A stretch of DNA of 64,000 bases, taken from positions 2,108,001 to 2,172,000 of the forward strand of contig NZ_CP147841.1 of assembly GCF_037335815.1 (NCBI RefSeq), given 5' to 3'. Positions 34,362 through 42,143 of the stretch are shown here, piece by piece. The notes beneath the pieces were generated by a model. It had not been told where the DNA came from, made no database searches, and worked only from the letters and a program-made list of their open reading frames with translations. The position numbers were made by a program, and so were the translations under genes. This DNA is from Salinirubellus litoreus (lineage in GTDB: Archaea > Halobacteriota > Halobacteria > Halobacteriales > Haloarculaceae). Position 1 is the first letter of the stretch, and each line of letters begins with the position of its first letter.

Positions 34362-34814
34362 CTACGTCAGCCGCCGTCGTGCCTCCCTCGCCTCCCGTGC
34401 CGCCTCCTCGCGTCCGTCGACGTCGGCGAGCTCCTCCGTGGCCTCCAGGGTCCGTACGGCGTCGTCGAGGAAGGAGAGCACGTCGCCGGGGTAGGCGTAC
34501 AGCATGTAGTCCGCGCCCATCGCGTCGACGATGGCGTCCGGGCCGAGCCCCCGCTCGCGGAGGTCGAGCAGGTACCGCACGAACTTTCGCTCGGGGTGGC
34601 CGCAGTGGGGGTTCGACTGACAGTCACAGTCGAGGAAGTCCGTGGCGAAGTCGAGCACCCGCTCCTGACTGGCCTCGTCCAGCTTCGCGATGTTCTCCCC
34701 CTGGAACAGCAGGTCGAGCGTCGCGCCGGAGAACGCGCTCTTGGGAAAGCGCGTCTCGAGCTGGGAGGCGAGCTGCCGGTGGTTCTTGACGTAGATCTTG
34801 TCCGTGATCGCCAC
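34362..34814 (-). CDS. DUF5814-type conserved protein
   Basis: A 150-residue protein starting at GTG (MAITDKIYVKNHRQLASQLE). Key marks are the Cys/His cluster CDCQSNPHCGHPERKFVRYLL, likely a zinc site, and DAMGADYMLYAYPGDVLSFLDDAVRTLEA. I recognise it as the haloarchaeal DUF5814 group; its function is unknown. ACGCTTTTCC 24-33 bases upstream is a plausible TATA box supporting the GTG. It is divergent from tRNA-His. Confidence 0.82.
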   Translation of the reverse strand: MAITDKIYVKNHRQLASQLETRFPKSAFSGATLDLLFQGENIAKLDEASQERVLDFATDFLDCDCQSNPHCGHPERKFVRYLLDLRERGLGPDAIVDAMGADYMLYAYPGDVLSFLDDAVRTLEATEELADVDGREEAAREAREARRRLT

Positions 34815-34951
34815 TGCCTCACGGTAGCGGCCCGTAGAGGAAAAGCGTGTTCACTCGCCCGGGCTCGTGTCGTCCGCCCCACGGGGCGCGAATGTCGTAA
34901 CGTATTTGGGCATCTCCGGGCTACGTGGAGGTGCGAGCCAACAGACAGCGT

Positions 34952-35024
34952 GTCCGGGTTGGGGTAATGGTTATCCTTCAGCCTTGTGGAGGCTGAGACG
35001 CGGGTTCGATTCTCGCACCCGGAC
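34952..35024 (+). tRNA. tRNA-His (anticodon GTG)
   Basis: A full cloverleaf is present: G at -1, acceptor TCCGGGT pairing ACCCGGA, anticodon stem CAGCC/GGCTG with loop TTGTGGA (anticodon GTG), and T arm GCGGG-TTCGATT-CTCGC. The extra G-1 faces C73, the identity mark of tRNA-His. CCA is not encoded. There is no intron. Confidence 0.95.
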
Positions 35025-35029
35025 TTCCT

Positions 35030-35098
35030 TACTCCTAGAGGAGTAGGCGAAATAAAATCGCCAGGGGAGTTCGAATCCCGTCGGTCAAAGCGACCGAC
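35030..35098 (+). terminator. Hairpin cluster behind tRNA-His
   Basis: Three perfect stem-loops follow the tRNA: TACTCCT-AG-AGGAGTA (35030-35045), GGCGA-AATAAAA-TCGCC (35046-35062, a 5-bp stem with 7-base loop) and GTCGGTC-AAAGC-GACCGAC (35080-35098). Between the last two lies a T-arm-like GTTCGAATCCC. This may be the tRNA terminator or processing region, or a decayed second tRNA. The first hairpin also equals a perfect TACT-N7-GAGTA string. Confidence 0.45.
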
Positions 35099-35248
35099 GA
35101 ACGAGCCGACCGTCCGATCCGGTGTCCAGTTCGCGCTTCACCACCCTTCGCTCCGGGGAGCGTATCGCCGTTCTCGGGACGGGTCGCTCCGGCTTCTCGT
35201 GCGCCCCGACACCGCCGACGCTTTGAGGCGAGCGACTCACTACCCTCC

Positions 35249-35857
35249 ATGACCACCTGGGCCTGGGACGAACGCTTTCGGGAGGGCGAGTACCCGCAGG
35301 ATCCCGATCCCTCGGAGGTCCTGAAGCGATACGTCGGGACGTTCCCGGAGGGTCGAGCGCTCGACGTCGCCACCGGCACGGGACGCAACGCGGTCTTTCT
35401 CGCCGAACGGGGGTACGAGGTCGACGCCGTCGACCGCTCGCGCGAGGGGCTCCGGATCGCCCGCGAGAACGCGAGGGAGCGGGGTGTCGCTGACCGGATG
35501 GAGTGGATACAGACCGACGTTCCGAACCACGCCTTCCCCGAGGGGACGTACGACGTGATCACGATCAGCTACTACCGGGCAGTCGACCGGTTCCCCGACA
35601 TCAAGGAGGCGCTCGCTCCGGGTGGCGTGCTCTACGTCGAGCACCACCTGCGCTCGACCGACGAGGCCGCCGCGGGCCCGAGCAGCGACCGCTACCGGTT
35701 CGCGTCGAACGAACTCCTCCACGCCTGTCTCGACCTCACAGTCATACACTACCAGGAGACGAATGACGTGCGGGACGACGGTGGCCTGGCACCGAATGCG
35801 CGTGTCGTCGCGCGGAAGACGACGGGGACCCGCCAGTCCTACCCCACGGTCGAGTAG
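35249..35857 (+). CDS. SAM-dependent methyltransferase
   Basis: A 202-residue class I methyltransferase. Motif I is ALDVATGTGRNAVFLAERGY (residues about 36-55), motif II an acidic VDAVDRSREGLRIAREN, motif IV TYDVITISYYRAVDRF, and GGVLYVEHHLRS follows. It resembles the TehB/YdeE-like small methyltransferases; the substrate may be a small oxyanion or metabolite and is unknown. It is cytoplasmic and a single-gene unit before the PhoD-like gene. Confidence 0.87.
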   Translation: MTTWAWDERFREGEYPQDPDPSEVLKRYVGTFPEGRALDVATGTGRNAVFLAERGYEVDAVDRSREGLRIARENARERGVADRMEWIQTDVPNHAFPEGTYDVITISYYRAVDRFPDIKEALAPGGVLYVEHHLRSTDEAAAGPSSDRYRFASNELLHACLDLTVIHYQETNDVRDDGGLAPNARVVARKTTGTRQSYPTVE

Positions 35858-35900
35858 GCGGGCCGAAACCACCATCGCTCCACGGGGAGACGGGTCGCCG

Positions 35901-37655
35901 ATGACTGGGCGGCGGGCCGACCTCGGCGGGGGCGACGAACCGTCACGACACGTCGACGACCACGGGGGACTGCTCTCGGAGCTGGACTCACACGACCTCT
36001 CGCTGGCGGTCGAGCCGGCTCGCGCGACGGACGCGGAGGGACGGGAGGTCTTCGCGTTCGACCCCGACGCCGATCCTCGCAATACCTTCCCGCAGTCGGT
36101 CGCCAGCGGCGGCCCCACCCCCGAGAGCGTCATCCTCTGGACACGGATCGATCCCGCGGCGTTCGCCCCGGACGAGCCCCTCGGCGTGCGCGTCGCCGTC
36201 GACGAGGGGTTCGAGGAGACCGTCTACGAGGGTGTCGTCGAGGACGCCGAAGCGATCCGGGCCCACGACCACACGGTGAACGTCGACCTCGACGGTCACC
36301 TCGACCCCGGGACCGAGTACTACTACCGGTTCGTCCACGACGGCGTGGCCTCCCGGGTCGGGCGCTGTCGGACCCTCCCAGCCCCCGGGACGCCGCCCGG
36401 CTCGGTCCGGTTCGCCGTTCTCGCCTGTCAGGACTACCAGAACGGCTACTACGGTGCCTACCACCACGTCGCCGAGGAGGACGTCGACTTCCTCGTCCAC
36501 GTGGGGGACTTCATCTACGAGTCTGCCGCGGGCGAGTTCACGGGGCTCGGCTCCTACGACTACCCCGGCCGGGGGATGGAACTCCCGAACGGGCGCGACC
36601 GGGTGCAGGACCTGGAGGACTACCGGTACATCTACCGGCAGTACCGCTCCGACGAGTTCCTCCAGGAGGCGCTCGAATCACACACGCTCATCGCGGGCTG
36701 GGACGACCACGAGTTGGTCAACGACGTCTACTGGGACTACCGGACGGACGCGCCGGCGGGCGACCACCCGCGGGGCGACGACCCGGAGTTCATGACCCAC
36801 CTGATCGCCGACGCGATGCACGCCTGGTGGGAGTACATGCCCGCCCGCGTCCAGTACGACCCGCGCGGCGAGTCGCTCCAGGAGCGGTTCCACATCTGGC
36901 GCTCGTTCGAGTTCGGCGACCTCCTCACCCTGGCGATGACCGACGAGCGGCTGTTCCGCGATCCACCGAGAGAGGCGATCCCGACCCCCGACAACGTCGG
37001 CCCGCAGTACGAACCCATCGGCCGGACGATGCTCGGGGCCGACCAGCGCGAGTGGCTCGTCGACACCATCACCGGCTCGAAGACGACCTGGACGGTCTGG
37101 GCCGACGAGGTGCTGACCGTCCCGCTCAGGCTCGGGAGCGGACCCCTCTCGCTCTACCCGGTCCAGGGGGGCTGGGACGGCTACACCCGCGAGCGACAGA
37201 AGATAACCGAGGCCGTCGCGACCGCGGGCGTCGAGAACTTCGTCACGCTCACGGGCGACATGCACTGCTACGTCGCGGCCTACCAGCAGGACTCCTACCC
37301 GGGGCGGGTCTCCGGCGGCGAGGGCGTCGCCCAGGGCGAGCGGATCGGCGTCGAGTTCATGACACCCGCGGTCACCTCGCTGAACGTCGCCGAGGCGCTC
37401 CACCTCACCCGCGGCTGGCGACGGCGTCTCACCGAACCGCTCCTCTCGTGGCTCGTCCCCGCGATGAACCCCCACATCGAGTTCTTCGACAGCCACCACT
37501 GGGGCTACTCGGTCGTGGAGTTCACCCCCCAGGACTGCACCTACGTCGGCTACGCCGTCGACTCCGCCGAAGCCGAGCGGGAGGCCCTCGTCGCCTACCG
37601 GGTCCCCGAGGACGAACACGAACTGGAAGAGATCACCGACGAGTACCGCTCGTAG
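35901..37655 (+). CDS. PhoD-like alkaline phosphatase/phosphodiesterase
   Basis: A 584-residue metallophosphoesterase. The N-terminal fibronectin-like domain (NTFPQSVASGGPTPESVILWTRI...) is followed by the catalytic domain with HVGDFIYE, WDDHELVNDVYW, FLQEALESH and LTGDMHCY, the PhoD metal-ligand pattern. PhoD proteins are normally exported by Tat, but no RR-signal is seen at this ATG (35901) and none in the frame upstream. So this copy is either cytoplasmic or its start is elsewhere. Likely substrates are phosphodiesters or phosphomonoesters; phosphate regulation is not evident. Confidence 0.88.
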   Translation: MTGRRADLGGGDEPSRHVDDHGGLLSELDSHDLSLAVEPARATDAEGREVFAFDPDADPRNTFPQSVASGGPTPESVILWTRIDPAAFAPDEPLGVRVAVDEGFEETVYEGVVEDAEAIRAHDHTVNVDLDGHLDPGTEYYYRFVHDGVASRVGRCRTLPAPGTPPGSVRFAVLACQDYQNGYYGAYHHVAEEDVDFLVHVGDFIYESAAGEFTGLGSYDYPGRGMELPNGRDRVQDLEDYRYIYRQYRSDEFLQEALESHTLIAGWDDHELVNDVYWDYRTDAPAGDHPRGDDPEFMTHLIADAMHAWWEYMPARVQYDPRGESLQERFHIWRSFEFGDLLTLAMTDERLFRDPPREAIPTPDNVGPQYEPIGRTMLGADQREWLVDTITGSKTTWTVWADEVLTVPLRLGSGPLSLYPVQGGWDGYTRERQKITEAVATAGVENFVTLTGDMHCYVAAYQQDSYPGRVSGGEGVAQGERIGVEFMTPAVTSLNVAEALHLTRGWRRRLTEPLLSWLVPAMNPHIEFFDSHHWGYSVVEFTPQDCTYVGYAVDSAEAEREALVAYRVPEDEHELEEITDEYRS

Positions 37656-37753
37656 CGACGCGGCAATCCCGTCCCGGGAGTGGCCGCGGCCCCGCCGGGT
37701 TCCCTGCTAGCCCGAAGGACAACCTCTTTCTACCGGAGAGACGGAGTGGACGC

Positions 37754-38332
37754 ATGTTGGTCACCATCTCCGGACCCGCGGGTTCCGGGAAGAGCACCGC
37801 CGCGGCGGCGCTCGCCGAGACCCTCGGGTACGACCACGTCAGCGGGGGCGACATCTTCCGCGACCTCGCCGACGAGCGTGGGCTCACGCCGCTCGAACTC
37901 AACCGACAGGCCGAGGAGGACGAGGCGATCGACCGCGACCTCGACCGTCGCCTGCGCGAGACCGCCGCGACCGGGGACGACCTGATCCTCGAGTCGCGTC
38001 TCGCGGGCTGGATGGCCGGCGAGCACGCCGACTTCAGGGTGTGGCTCGACGCCCCGCTCGAGATCCGCGCCCGGCGCATCGCCGACCGGGAGGACAAGCC
38101 CATCGACCGTGCGCGCGAGGAGACCCAGGCCCGCGCCACGAGCGAGGCCAAGCGCTACCGCGAGTACTACGGGATCGACATCGAGGAGCTCTCCATCTAC
38201 GACCTCGTGCTCAACACCGCCCGGCTCGACCCCGACGGGGTGGTCGAGGCCGTCGCCACGATCCTCCGGGCGTACGACCCCGAGGGCGACGAGGGCAAGA
38301 CGCCGGTCGAGGTCGAGTACGACTTCTCCTGA
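37754..38332 (+). CDS. cmk: Archaeal cytidylate kinase
   Basis: A 192-residue P-loop kinase (CMP + ATP to CDP + ADP). Walker A GPAGSGKST begins at residue 7, the substrate-binding SGGDIFRDLADERG follows, then LILESRLAGWMAG and the lid RIADREDKP. Archaeal Cmk is this short and often sits next to truB, as here (truB starts 31 bases downstream). Start at 37754 is the only one that keeps the P-loop at the N-terminus. Confidence 0.92.
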   Translation: MLVTISGPAGSGKSTAAAALAETLGYDHVSGGDIFRDLADERGLTPLELNRQAEEDEAIDRDLDRRLRETAATGDDLILESRLAGWMAGEHADFRVWLDAPLEIRARRIADREDKPIDRAREETQARATSEAKRYREYYGIDIEELSIYDLVLNTARLDPDGVVEAVATILRAYDPEGDEGKTPVEVEYDFS

Positions 38333-38363
38333 ACCCTCTCGACTACTCACCTACATCACATCC

Positions 38364-39236
38364 ATGCGCGGGCCCCCAACCGAGCGGTCGCCGGCCGACC
38401 TGCTCTCCTTCGGCGTCGTCAACCTCGACAAGCCCCCCGGCCCCTCCGCCCACCAGGTCGCCGCCTGGGTCCGCGACCTCGCCGGCGTCGACCGGGCCGC
38501 CCACGCCGGCACCCTCGACCCCAAGGTCACGGGATGCCTACCCATCCTCCTCGGGGACGCGACCCGCGCCGCCCAGGTGTTCGACGACTCGCGCAAGGCG
38601 TACGTCGCGGTGCTCGAACTCCACGGTCCCGCTCCGGCCGATCTGGAGGGGACCGTCGCCGCGTTCGAGGGGGAGATCTACCAGAAACCGCCCCGGAAGT
38701 CCGCCGTCCGGAGACGGCTCCGCACCCGCACGATCCACGCGCTCGACGTCCTCGAGGTAGAGAAACGGAAGGCGCTTCTGCGGGTCGAGTGCGAGGCGGG
38801 CACCTACATCCGCAAGCTCTGTCACGACGTCGGACTCGCGCTCGGGACCGGCGCGCACATGGGCCACCTCCGACGCGTCGGCACGGGAAGGTTCGACGAC
38901 ACCGACCTCGTGACGCTCCACGACCTCGCGGACGCCCTCGCGTTCCAGCGCGAGGACGGCGACGACTCCTGGCTCCGCGAGGCGGTCGACCCGGCCGAGC
39001 GCGCCCTCGAGGGCCTCCCGTCGCTGACCGTCGCGCCGAGCGCGGCTACCGAGATCGCCCACGGCGCGCCGGTGTACGCGCCCGGGATCCTCGACACCGA
39101 CCTCGCGGACGCCGACCGGGGGTCGCTGGTCGCCTGCTACACGCCCGACGGCGCGGCGGTCTGTATCGGGACTCTCGTGGGCGATCCCGACGCGGAGTCG
39201 GGAACGGTCGTCGATCTGGAGCGGGTACTGGTCTGA
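38364..39236 (+). CDS. truB: tRNA/rRNA pseudouridine synthase TruB/Cbf5
   Basis: A 290-residue archaeal Cbf5-type enzyme that makes pseudouridine in rRNA as the catalytic part of H/ACA RNPs and at tRNA U55. GVVNLDKPPGPSAHQV opens the domain, HAGTLDPKVTGCLPI holds the catalytic Asp, YQKPPRKSAVRRRLR and CEAGTYIRKLCHDVG follow, and a C-terminal PUA domain begins near residue 215 (LTVAPSAATEIAHGAPVYAPG). It is in one unit with cmk and followed by tRNA-Pro. Confidence 0.94.
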   Translation: MRGPPTERSPADLLSFGVVNLDKPPGPSAHQVAAWVRDLAGVDRAAHAGTLDPKVTGCLPILLGDATRAAQVFDDSRKAYVAVLELHGPAPADLEGTVAAFEGEIYQKPPRKSAVRRRLRTRTIHALDVLEVEKRKALLRVECEAGTYIRKLCHDVGLALGTGAHMGHLRRVGTGRFDDTDLVTLHDLADALAFQREDGDDSWLREAVDPAERALEGLPSLTVAPSAATEIAHGAPVYAPGILDTDLADADRGSLVACYTPDGAAVCIGTLVGDPDAESGTVVDLERVLV

Positions 39237-39303
39237 GTCTCGCGGATCTCGCTGGAACGAAGCGACACCCTTAATTCGGGGACGGCCATCCTCTCGGACG
39301 CCA

Positions 39304-39374
39304 GGGACCGTGGGGTAGTGGTATCCTCTGCGGATGGGGTCCGCAGGAACCGAGTTCGATTCTCGGCGGTCCCG
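39304..39374 (+). tRNA. tRNA-Pro (anticodon GGG)
   Basis: Acceptor GGGACCG pairs CGGTCCC; anticodon stem TGCGG/CCGCA carries loop ATGGGGT (anticodon GGG); the T arm is CCGAG-TTCGATT-CTCGG. Discriminator base is G; CCA is not encoded. CTTAATT about 30 bases upstream may be its TATA box. Confidence 0.95.
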
Positions 39375-39390
39375 TAACTCGTTCGGGTTC

Positions 39391-39417
39391 TCGAGACACG
39401 ACGAGGTCGTGTCTCGA
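39391..39417 (+). terminator. Perfect 12-bp stem-loop after tRNA-Pro
   Basis: Arms 39391-39402 and 39406-39417 pair perfectly around a three-base GAG loop, 16 bases behind the tRNA. A terminator or processing signal is the simplest reading; there is no T-run. Confidence 0.5.
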
Positions 39418-40329
39418 CAGTCCCGCTCTCGAAACCGGTGCTCCGAACCGAAGAGCGGTGCTGATAGTCACTCTGTCCGTAACTCCGATCGGGGTGGGTG
39501 GTGGGAGGGCGGGCTCACGCTCACGATCGGGGAGCACCTCGGTATACCTACAGGCGAACCGAGCGTGAGAGGAGCGAGGGGGTCGAAGCGCTGGGGAGTC
39601 GCATTCGGATGACACCCCACTGTTCGTGCCGGTCAACTCCGTCTCGGAGTTCGAGAGTCGGGACGCGGCCTCGTTCGTCGCCGTGCCTGTGCTCCGGAAC
39701 GGGTGGAGTCGTAGCCGCCGGTCACCTCCGGTCGCCAGCCGGGATCCCTGGCGTCACTCCCCGGATCGGAAGCCCCGACCCGGCTCCGCTGTACCCACGT
39801 CTACGCCGTGCTGCGCTCGGTCTACCGCTCCGCCGGTAGTTCCAGGGCGACGATACTTGAACCAGTCACACATGTATCGAATATATGTATTACGAAAGGT
39901 ATATACGTCGGATATACACATTCTCCCGTGGAGACGTCCTCTCCCCCCAACCCCCATTGACGTCTCCCGACCGTGCCACGGGGTGCGGTCGTCGGGTCCG
40001 GGCGCGGCAGGTGAGCGGCTCAGGAACCTCACGTGCCGCGATCCCGCCCGACTGCGCGGAAACCGGGGATCCGCCACCCCACGCCTCGGTGACTACGATC
40101 GTCCGCAGAGCCGTGACTGTAGCGTCGAACGGGACGGAGCGGACGCCGCGAATGATATCGACGAAACGACACGAACGCTCACGACGTGGTAAGGGCGGGC
40201 CGGGTCGAGGAAGTGGCGAACGACGTCGTTCGGGTGGTCAGACGGGATCCGACGGTCGGAACGCCTTCGCTCCCCGGGTAGGTGTGTTCCTGTCGGGGAG
40301 GACTCGGTCGCGGGGCGATCGGTGTGCCG
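39418..40329. other. 900-base stretch without recognisable gene; AT-rich island inside
   Basis: The open frames here have no conserved content and lack the usual acidic, GC3-biased composition. At 39870-39925 an AT-rich island holds three TATA-like strings (AATATATG, GGTATATACG, GGATATACAC). About 25 bases further, GGAGACGTC pairs with GACGTCTCC across roughly 20 bases, giving a possible small-RNA gene. The position behind a tRNA suggests decayed integrated DNA, but no direct repeat of the tRNA 3' end was found. Confidence 0.45.
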
Positions 40330-40620
40330 CTACCGGTAGAGCGAGACGTAGATCATGGCGAAGCCGATGATGAACGGGACGGTCTCCGCCATCTGGAAGT
40401 AGACGAGGCTCCCCCCGGCCTGCCCGCCCACGCTCAACTGTGTCGTGAGGTTGGTGACGGCGACGCCCATGCTCACGAACGCGAAGCCGATGAACGCGGA
40501 CTGGAGTCGCTCGGATCCCTTCTGGCTGTACGCCTGGAAGCTGATGACGGTGAGCCCGAGCGACAGGCCGAACAGCACCAGTCGCAGGAACATCAGCGCC
40601 ATCTGTACGAAGTCGACCAT
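40330..40620 (-). CDS. Small three-span membrane protein (DUF7521 type)
   Basis: A 96-residue protein with three hydrophobic segments (about 8-28, 42-62, 72-93). It resembles the DUF7521 group often found beside winged-helix regulators in haloarchaea, and indeed one lies 123 bases upstream on the same strand. GAGTTTTATACCC, 24-36 bases before the ATG, gives it a promoter of its own. Function unknown. Confidence 0.78.
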   Translation of the reverse strand: MVDFVQMALMFLRLVLFGLSLGLTVISFQAYSQKGSERLQSAFIGFAFVSMGVAVTNLTTQLSVGGQAGGSLVYFQMAETVPFIIGFAMIYVSLYR

Positions 40621-40743
40621 TATTGGTTCATCACTTACTGCAAGGGTATAAAACTCTCAGCGGCGACTCGGGAGCCGTTTTCGTCCGATTCCGGGCGGCG
40701 GCGCGGCCCGGGTTCGGCTCGCGCATCCGACCGCGCGGGGAGG

Positions 40744-41118
40744 TCATTCCGCACCCAGTTCGTCCCAGAGCTGTGAGAAGCGGTCGGGGAGATTCTCCCG
40801 GCGGTAGATGCGGACCTGGTACTCGTCGTTCTTCAGGGTGATGACGGTGCTGTCGAAGTTACATTCGTATATCTTGAAGTGGTTGCCGTCGTCGGCGATG
40901 GCGGTCCGCTGTTTGATGAGGTCGTGTTCCTCAAGGAGTTCGAGACGCCGGTAGATCGTCGGGAGCGAGAACCCCACCTCCTCCGAGAGCTCCTTCGCCG
41001 ACCGGGGCTCCCGGCTGATGGCGGCGAGCACGGTCCGTGCGTGCTCGTCGCCGATGGTGTTCAGTACCTCCTCGATGGTACGCTCTCCTGCCACGGACGC
41101 TGGTTCAGAGGGCATCAT
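40744..41118 (-). CDS. Winged-helix transcriptional regulator (ArsR-like)
   Basis: A 124-residue DNA-binding protein: VLNTIGDEHARTVLAAISREPRSAKELSEEVGFSLPTIYRRLELLEEHDLI (read in parts) is an ArsR/HTH-type winged helix, followed by a short beta-rich C-terminal region, HFKIYECNFDSTVITLKN. No metal-binding Cys pair is seen, so it is not a classical metal sensor. Two adjacent ATGs (41118, 41115) are possible. It probably regulates the neighbouring DUF7521 gene. Confidence 0.82.
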   Translation of the reverse strand: MMPSEPASVAGERTIEEVLNTIGDEHARTVLAAISREPRSAKELSEEVGFSLPTIYRRLELLEEHDLIKQRTAIADDGNHFKIYECNFDSTVITLKNDEYQVRIYRRENLPDRFSQLWDELGAE

Positions 41119-41184
41119 AAAGCAGTTACCCACGTCATCGAATCCTGAAACGCACCCGCGAACGTCGGGCGCGGGGTGCCCGCG

Positions 41185-41904
41185 TCACTCGGCGACCGTG
41201 TTCCGCAGCGTCCCGACGCCCTCGTAGGTGATCTCGACCTCGTCGCCGGGTTCGAGGAGTCCGGGATTGGCCGGGCTCCCGAACGAGATCACGTCGTTTC
41301 GCCGGAAGGTGAACCGCTTCGAGAGGTACGAGACGATCTCTCGTGGCCCGAAGAACGTGCTCGCGGTCGTGTCGGACTGCCGGCGCTCGCCGGCGACGTA
41401 CGTCTCCATCTCGACGTCCGCGGGGTCGACTTCGGTGTCGATACACGGGCCGAGGGGTGCCGACCCGTCGAACGCCTTGCGTTCGGTGATCCCCTGCTGG
41501 TCGAGCGCGTCGACGTCGTTCAGTACGGTGTACCCCCGGACGTACTCGTCGACCTCCTCCTCCTCGATGTCGTGGCAGGTCCGACCGATCACCGCCGCGA
41601 GCTCCCCGGCGTAGGTGAGCTCCTCGGTGAACGAGGGGTACTCGATGGGCTCGCCGTGGGCGAGCATCGACGTCGGGGGCTTGATGAAGAAGCTCGGCTC
41701 GTCGGGGATCTCGTAGCCCATCTGTTCGACGGTCTCGCCGTAGTTGCGGCCGACGCAGTAGAGCGCCGACGGTTCGCACGGCACCAGCAGGTCCACCTCC
41801 TCGGTGGCCGTATCGAACGTCCCCACGTCCGTCTCGACGACGCCCTCGTCGTATCGACCCTCCAGTACGTCACCCTCCGGGGTCTCGATCCGTGCGACCT
41901 TCAT
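41185..41904 (-). CDS. Fumarylacetoacetate hydrolase family protein
   Basis: A 239-residue FAH-fold enzyme. Seen are LYCVGRNYGETVEQMG, PSFFIKPPTSMLAHGEPI, YAGELAAVIGRTCHDI, GYTVLNDVDALDQQG, KAFDGSAPLGPCI and FGSPANPGLLEPGDEVEI. Relatives hydrolyse or decarboxylate acyl-pyruvates in aromatic and carbohydrate breakdown. In the usual three-acid metal site, the first Glu (YExEL) is Ala here, while the second Glu and the Asp remain. It is divergent from the carotenoid operon with a 240-base gap. Confidence 0.87.
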   Translation of the reverse strand: MKVARIETPEGDVLEGRYDEGVVETDVGTFDTATEEVDLLVPCEPSALYCVGRNYGETVEQMGYEIPDEPSFFIKPPTSMLAHGEPIEYPSFTEELTYAGELAAVIGRTCHDIEEEEVDEYVRGYTVLNDVDALDQQGITERKAFDGSAPLGPCIDTEVDPADVEMETYVAGERRQSDTTASTFFGPREIVSYLSKRFTFRRNDVISFGSPANPGLLEPGDEVEITYEGVGTLRNTVAE

Positions 41905-42023
41905 ACGCGGGCCCCGCCCGGGTGGGGCTTACCTCTGTCCCTTCCCGTCGACCGGATGCGCCACTCGCGGGCGGACCGGCCTCCGATTCCGATTGGACTC
42001 CCCGACCGCCGACCGAGGTCGCC

Positions 42024-42106
42024 TATAGTAGCGTTTGGAACCGATGACACACGCCGGACGGGGACGGTCCCCCCGTCCGTGAGTAAAGCGTCCAACCGCT
42101 ACTATA
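42024..42106. promoter_or_regulatory. Long inverted repeat in the carotenoid operon promoter region
   Basis: TATAGTAGCGTTTGGA (42024-42039) and TCCAACCGCTACTATA (42091-42106) are inverted repeats matching at 15 of 16 positions. Inside, CGGACGGGG and CCCCGTCCG form a second, perfect hairpin. The right arm ends 37 bases before the desaturase ATG, just upstream of a TATA-like GTTTAGTATC (42114-42123). This is a strong candidate for a regulator site or a cruciform. Confidence 0.6.
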
Positions 42107-42143
42107 CCGTTCCGTTTAGTATCCTGCCGCACCTACCGGAGGT

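Noticed and set aside
35030..35045. Perfect TACT-N7-GAGTA string as a TrmB operator
   Set aside because: It lies right behind tRNA-His, about 200 bases before any start codon and away from sugar genes; as part of a hairpin series it is better explained as RNA structure, and such a string can occur by chance in a window of this size.
39626..40192. 188-residue open frame behind tRNA-Pro
   Set aside because: It has no conserved segment, an unusual Arg/Pro/Ser-rich composition and runs through TATA-like repeats; not supported as a gene.
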